From positions 1 through 17,559 of the forward strand of contig CAJUFH010000060.1 in assembly GCA_910585755.1 (NCBI GenBank): DNA of 17,559 nt, given 5' to 3'. Origin of the DNA: an uncultured Muribaculaceae bacterium (lineage in GTDB: Bacteria > Bacteroidota > Bacteroidia > Bacteroidales > Muribaculaceae). This document shows positions 14,918 through 17,559 of the stretch, piece by piece. How positions within the stretch are numbered: position 1 is the stretch's first letter; every line of letters starts with the position of its first letter. The position numbers were made by a program, and so were the translations under genes. Below the pieces are notes generated by a model that saw only the letters and a list, made by a program, of their open reading frames with translations, did not search any database and was not told the DNA's origin.

Positions 14918-16888
14918 ATGAAACAAAGTTTTACTCTTAAAGCAGTGGCTCTCGGCCTCGCCGCCGTCGCCACGCTCGGCGCTGCGGCGGTCCGCCCGCA
15001 GATGCCCACGGAGTTTTCCTCGGTTAAAAGCAGTCGGATTTCGTTCAATACGAAATCGATTCCGTCTCCGAAGGCTCATACGGTGAAAACTGCCACACCG
15101 GAATATTCCGTTATGGCCTCACACAAAATCCGCCCGGCTATTCAGGAGCTTGATATTACGACTCCTGTTAGTCGAATCGACCCCTACGGACCTTGGGCTG
15201 ATGCCGGAACAATGGAGTATACCTACAACGTTTTGTTTGAAGGTGAGGCTTCCATAACCAAGTCGTATCCTTACCAAAAGCGTACTAACCCGCAGAATCC
15301 AGATAATTTCCAAATTAAGGTGGCTAACTGGGGGGCGATGACCGCCGAAGAGGTCGGTATGGATATTCCCGGATGCGAGCTGATTTTGACGGTTACCCCC
15401 GCCAAAACCACAACAGGCAAAACTCTTGGTGTAGTGACGACTGCCGCAACGGGTATCAGCCTCGGTTGGGACACCGAGTTTTCTTTCAAGGATGGATCGA
15501 AACTCGATGTGCCGATGTACTATTTCGATCATTATTCCTGGGCGCTTGCGGCAACCAAGCTTGACCCGGAGTATATGTCCGCTGAAAATGCAGCTACATG
15601 GTACGGCTCTTCGATTTATGACTACACCACTGGCCAATTCGAGCTTATGCCCATGTACTCAGGCGCATCCACAGACGTCAAGCAACTCTCATGCTACTTT
15701 ACGTTCTATAAACTGAATGCCGATGGAACTGACATTGAAGATTACATCTATGATTATATCCAGCTTTCCGGTAAGTTCTATAATTACGAAGCCAATATCG
15801 ATGTAAACGCTGGCTATTTCTATCGCAATGCGGGTGAAACCGGTGGATACTTTAAAGCGCCCTTCGAAATTAATGATAATGCGCTTGGCGTTGTGAAAAT
15901 TCTGAAAGGTGCTATTTCTTCTGAGGCAGATTTAAATGCAGCTTTCAATGCAATGATTGCCAACATCAACAACCCCACACCTGATATGGCCGTATTAGAA
16001 ACACCCAAGGGATGGATTAATCTTGCGGTAAGCGATTATGCCGATGGCCAATACACCATATTATTTGGCGTAGCGAAAGAAATCGCGGCGGATGGGTCTG
16101 CTGACATCGACGGATCTTATAAGACTACTTACCTCGAAGGTGCGGAGTTCGTCCTCGACGGCTTTGCTAAATATAGCGATGCCTTCGTAACAGGTTTTGT
16201 GGGAGGTTTTGTTGACGAGAATAAGAATCCGCTTACGCCTGAACAGTTAGGTCTGACGTCGAATTACTCTACTACTTGCCAGGTTGAAAAGTCAGAAAAA
16301 GAAGCAGGCATATACCGCTTACGCGCTCCTTATGCGCAGTATAAGGTTGTCGGCCAGTTCGGGTATATGCAGCAGCTCGATTATCTCTATTACGATATCT
16401 CAAACCCCGAAAAGGCGTTTGTAGAGCCGTCCATGCTTGGCATCTACCTTACCCTTGGGTCCGGAACCAACGCAAAGGTTTACATTATGGGTGGCACATC
16501 GCTTAATGCCTTTACCTTCCCGAATGTCAATGCCGATGATTTCCTTGGCACATACGCTGATAACAAACTGACTTTCCCGAACAAGAACCAGGAAATCTCA
16601 TTTACGGAAGAGGGTGAAATGTATACCGAAACAATTGGCACTGTAATGGCGCTTATGTATGATCGAGCAACCGGAAAGCTCATCGGTTATAACGTTTCGA
16701 CCAATCCGACTGATTTCCTGATTGAGACCGGCGTAGTTGACGCTATCGAGAACGTTGAGGCGTCGGCTGACGTTAACGCTCCCGTTGAGTACTACAACCT
16801 CCAGGGTCAGAAAGTTGTCAACCCCGCCGCCGGCCAGCTCGTAATCAAGAAGCAGGGCAGCAAGGTTACCAAGATGATTGCCCAGTAA
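14918..16888 (+). CDS. Large secreted protein of unknown function with NLQG C-terminal module
   Basis: The 656-residue protein is not recognised as an enzyme. It has a signal peptide (1-about 24, ending LGAAAV), a proline/serine-rich stretch, and a long beta-rich body with many Tyr and Asp residues (for example TMEYTYNVLFEGEASI, and YFDHYSWALAATKL near 205). The last 45 residues contain the module APVEYYNLQGQKVVNPAAGQ followed by VIKKQGSKVTKMIAQ, the same kind of tail as the 649-aa protein at 9537. Such tails resemble type IX sorting domains, so surface location is inferred. Codons are clearly richer in A/T than in the genes at 1372-13430 (for example gat, aat, att are frequent), hinting at a different history or expression class. 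It has a consensus promoter, a long leader and its own terminator, so it is monocistronic. Confidence 0.75.
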   Translation: MKQSFTLKAVALGLAAVATLGAAAVRPQMPTEFSSVKSSRISFNTKSIPSPKAHTVKTATPEYSVMASHKIRPAIQELDITTPVSRIDPYGPWADAGTMEYTYNVLFEGEASITKSYPYQKRTNPQNPDNFQIKVANWGAMTAEEVGMDIPGCELILTVTPAKTTTGKTLGVVTTAATGISLGWDTEFSFKDGSKLDVPMYYFDHYSWALAATKLDPEYMSAENAATWYGSSIYDYTTGQFELMPMYSGASTDVKQLSCYFTFYKLNADGTDIEDYIYDYIQLSGKFYNYEANIDVNAGYFYRNAGETGGYFKAPFEINDNALGVVKILKGAISSEADLNAAFNAMIANINNPTPDMAVLETPKGWINLAVSDYADGQYTILFGVAKEIAADGSADIDGSYKTTYLEGAEFVLDGFAKYSDAFVTGFVGGFVDENKNPLTPEQLGLTSNYSTTCQVEKSEKEAGIYRLRAPYAQYKVVGQFGYMQQLDYLYYDISNPEKAFVEPSMLGIYLTLGSGTNAKVYIMGGTSLNAFTFPNVNADDFLGTYADNKLTFPNKNQEISFTEEGEMYTETIGTVMALMYDRATGKLIGYNVSTNPTDFLIETGVVDAIENVEASADVNAPVEYYNLQGQKVVNPAAGQLVIKKQGSKVTKMIAQ

Positions 16889-16943
16889 GAATCCAAAATG
16901 CGCCCGCCTCTCAGCGGCGACACATAAAAATACCAACAACTGC

Positions 16944-16974
16944 GAAAGCCGCATCCCCCCCGGGTGCGGCTTTC
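16944..16974 (+). terminator. Terminator of the 656-aa protein gene
   Basis: GAAAGCCGCA (16944-16953) pairs perfectly with TGCGGCTTTC (16965-16974) around a C-rich 11-base loop, 55 bases after the stop codon. The T-run after the stem is interrupted (TTTCCTGTTA). It is followed six bases later by repeat copy B. Confidence 0.7.
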
Positions 16975-16979
16975 CTGTT

Positions 16980-17176
16980 AGCGGTGGAACCGCGGCATAA
17001 TTATAGCACCGGGTCGGGCGACCGAAGGGAGCGATGGCCCGGTTCAAGGTCTAACGCACGGAAACGGCTTCAGAGAAGTCGTATAATCCCCACCTCATAA
17101 GGAACAAAATGATTCACACACAGATTATTGAGGTCGCTTCACTCCCCACAGATGCGACGGATTTCCACAGATTTCA
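16980..17176 (+). repeat. Dispersed structured repeat, copy B (diverged)
   Basis: It aligns with copies A and C along its whole length but is the most diverged: the first hairpin is GCGGT-GGA-ACCGC, the second ACCGGG...CCCGGT (17008-17043), and the third keeps stem ACGGCTTC/GAAGTCGT (17064-17082) with loop AGA. GAGGTCGCTTCACTCC and the CACAGAT boxes follow; the GAGGGGATGTACA end is missing. It is head to head with copy C, 34 bases away. Confidence 0.8.
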
Positions 17177-17210
17177 GAAATGACGCATGCGGATTCGTGA
17201 TACCAAACCT

Positions 17211-17418
17211 TTGTACATCCCCTCAGAACAATCCGTGTTTATCCGTCGCATCCGTGGGGAGCGAAGCGACCTGGAAAATCTGTGTGTCCATTATTTCCCA
17301 ATCCCTCTATTATACGACTTCTCCGAAGCCGTTCAATGGCGACCGGACAGACACCAGGCCATCGCTCCCTGAGGTCGCTCGACCTGGTGCTATAATTACG
17401 CTGCGGCTCCGCCGCTCC
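17211..17418 (-). repeat. Dispersed structured repeat, copy C (inverted)
   Basis: This is the reverse complement of copy A over about 208 bases with roughly 24 differences and one indel by hand count. All parts are present, from the GCGGC-GGA-GCCGC hairpin (17400-17418 side) to the GAGGGGATGTACA end (17211 side). Its outer border coincides with the point where similarity to the 14071 reading frame stops, so it appears inserted in, or fused to, that homologue. Confidence 0.85.
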
Positions 17419-17559
17419 TTCAATGCCACCGCAAGCACATCACCAACAGAAGCCGTCGGGGCAACGCCTCTCAACATTCACATTCAGGCCATCCGGGGAC
17501 TTGAGCCTAAAGTCAAAGTCGAAACGCAATTTTCCACCTGCGTAGCCCCATATTTTTTG
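17310..17559 (-). pseudogene. Degenerate 3' part of a homologue of the 14071 reading frame, running into repeat C
   Basis: On the minus strand, bases 17461-17418 read PTASVGDVLAVALK, matching PAASVGDVLAVGLK of the 14071 frame (36 of 44 bases identical, several changes silent). Upstream, an open frame from the window edge (QKIWGYAGGKLRF ... SPDGLNVNVE) is in a different phase, so a one-base shift near 17465 seems to break it; in the phase of the match there are TGA stops just upstream. Downstream, the frame continues for 36 codons through repeat C (ERRSRSVIIAPGRATSGS ... GFGEVV) to the TAA at 17310-17312. This suggests a broken gene whose 3' end was replaced by the repeat. The window edge limits certainty. 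Confidence 0.4.

Noticed and set aside
16598..17372. Open frames running through repeats B and C (ending ...RCYNYAAVPPL-type or reading YIPSEQSVFIRRIRGERS)
   Set aside because: They are translations of the repeat in non-conserved phases; similar hypothetical peptides would appear wherever the repeat lies.
16980..17418. Inverted repeat pair considered as the ends of one insertion sequence
   Set aside because: Only 34 bases separate the copies and no transposase is present; copy A elsewhere shows the unit is a single ~205-bp element.

Overview
The window looks like chromosomal DNA of a GC-rich Bacteroidales bacterium, most likely of the Muribaculaceae type (family-level placement is inference). 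Evidence: promoters of the Bacteroidetes form (TTTG, about 19 bases, TAnnTTTG), a SusA-type periplasmic GH13 enzyme, a Bacteroidales-style aminopeptidase C, FISUMP-like repeats, and secreted proteins that end in a PVEYxNLQG C-terminal module.

Left end (1-1330, minus strand): a ribosomal protein operon rplM-rpsI-rpsB, with rpsB cut by the window edge. It is divergent from a plus-strand run at 1372-7820 with short gaps: a secreted C1-family aminopeptidase, a large lipoprotein with a six-hairpin glycosidase-like core and a carbohydrate-binding-like C terminus, a SusA/neopullulanase-like GH13 enzyme, a YfcE/MJ0936-type phosphodiesterase and a SPOR-domain lipoprotein. The two glycosidase-type proteins suggest periplasmic breakdown of maltodextrin-like glucans. 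Cardiolipin synthase (7917-9359) follows with its own promoter and ends in an exceptionally long perfect hairpin.

Middle (9537-13430, minus strand): three secreted or surface proteins, read in the order 152-aa protein with a T9SS-like tail, 460-aa protein with two FISUMP-like repeats, then a 649-aa double 'choice-of-anchor' protein. An intrinsic terminator lies directly in front of the last one.

Right end (13431-17559): gene-poor. It holds a 152-aa orphan reading frame that looks like the C-terminal part of a secreted protein, a lower-GC 656-aa secreted protein with a textbook promoter, and three copies of a roughly 205-bp structured dispersed repeat. Two of the copies are head to head after the last gene. 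Between copies, hairpin stems show compensatory base changes. One copy cuts into a degenerate homologue of the orphan frame. This repeat family is the most interesting unexplained element. No transposase, integrase, CRISPR array, tRNA or rRNA gene was seen.
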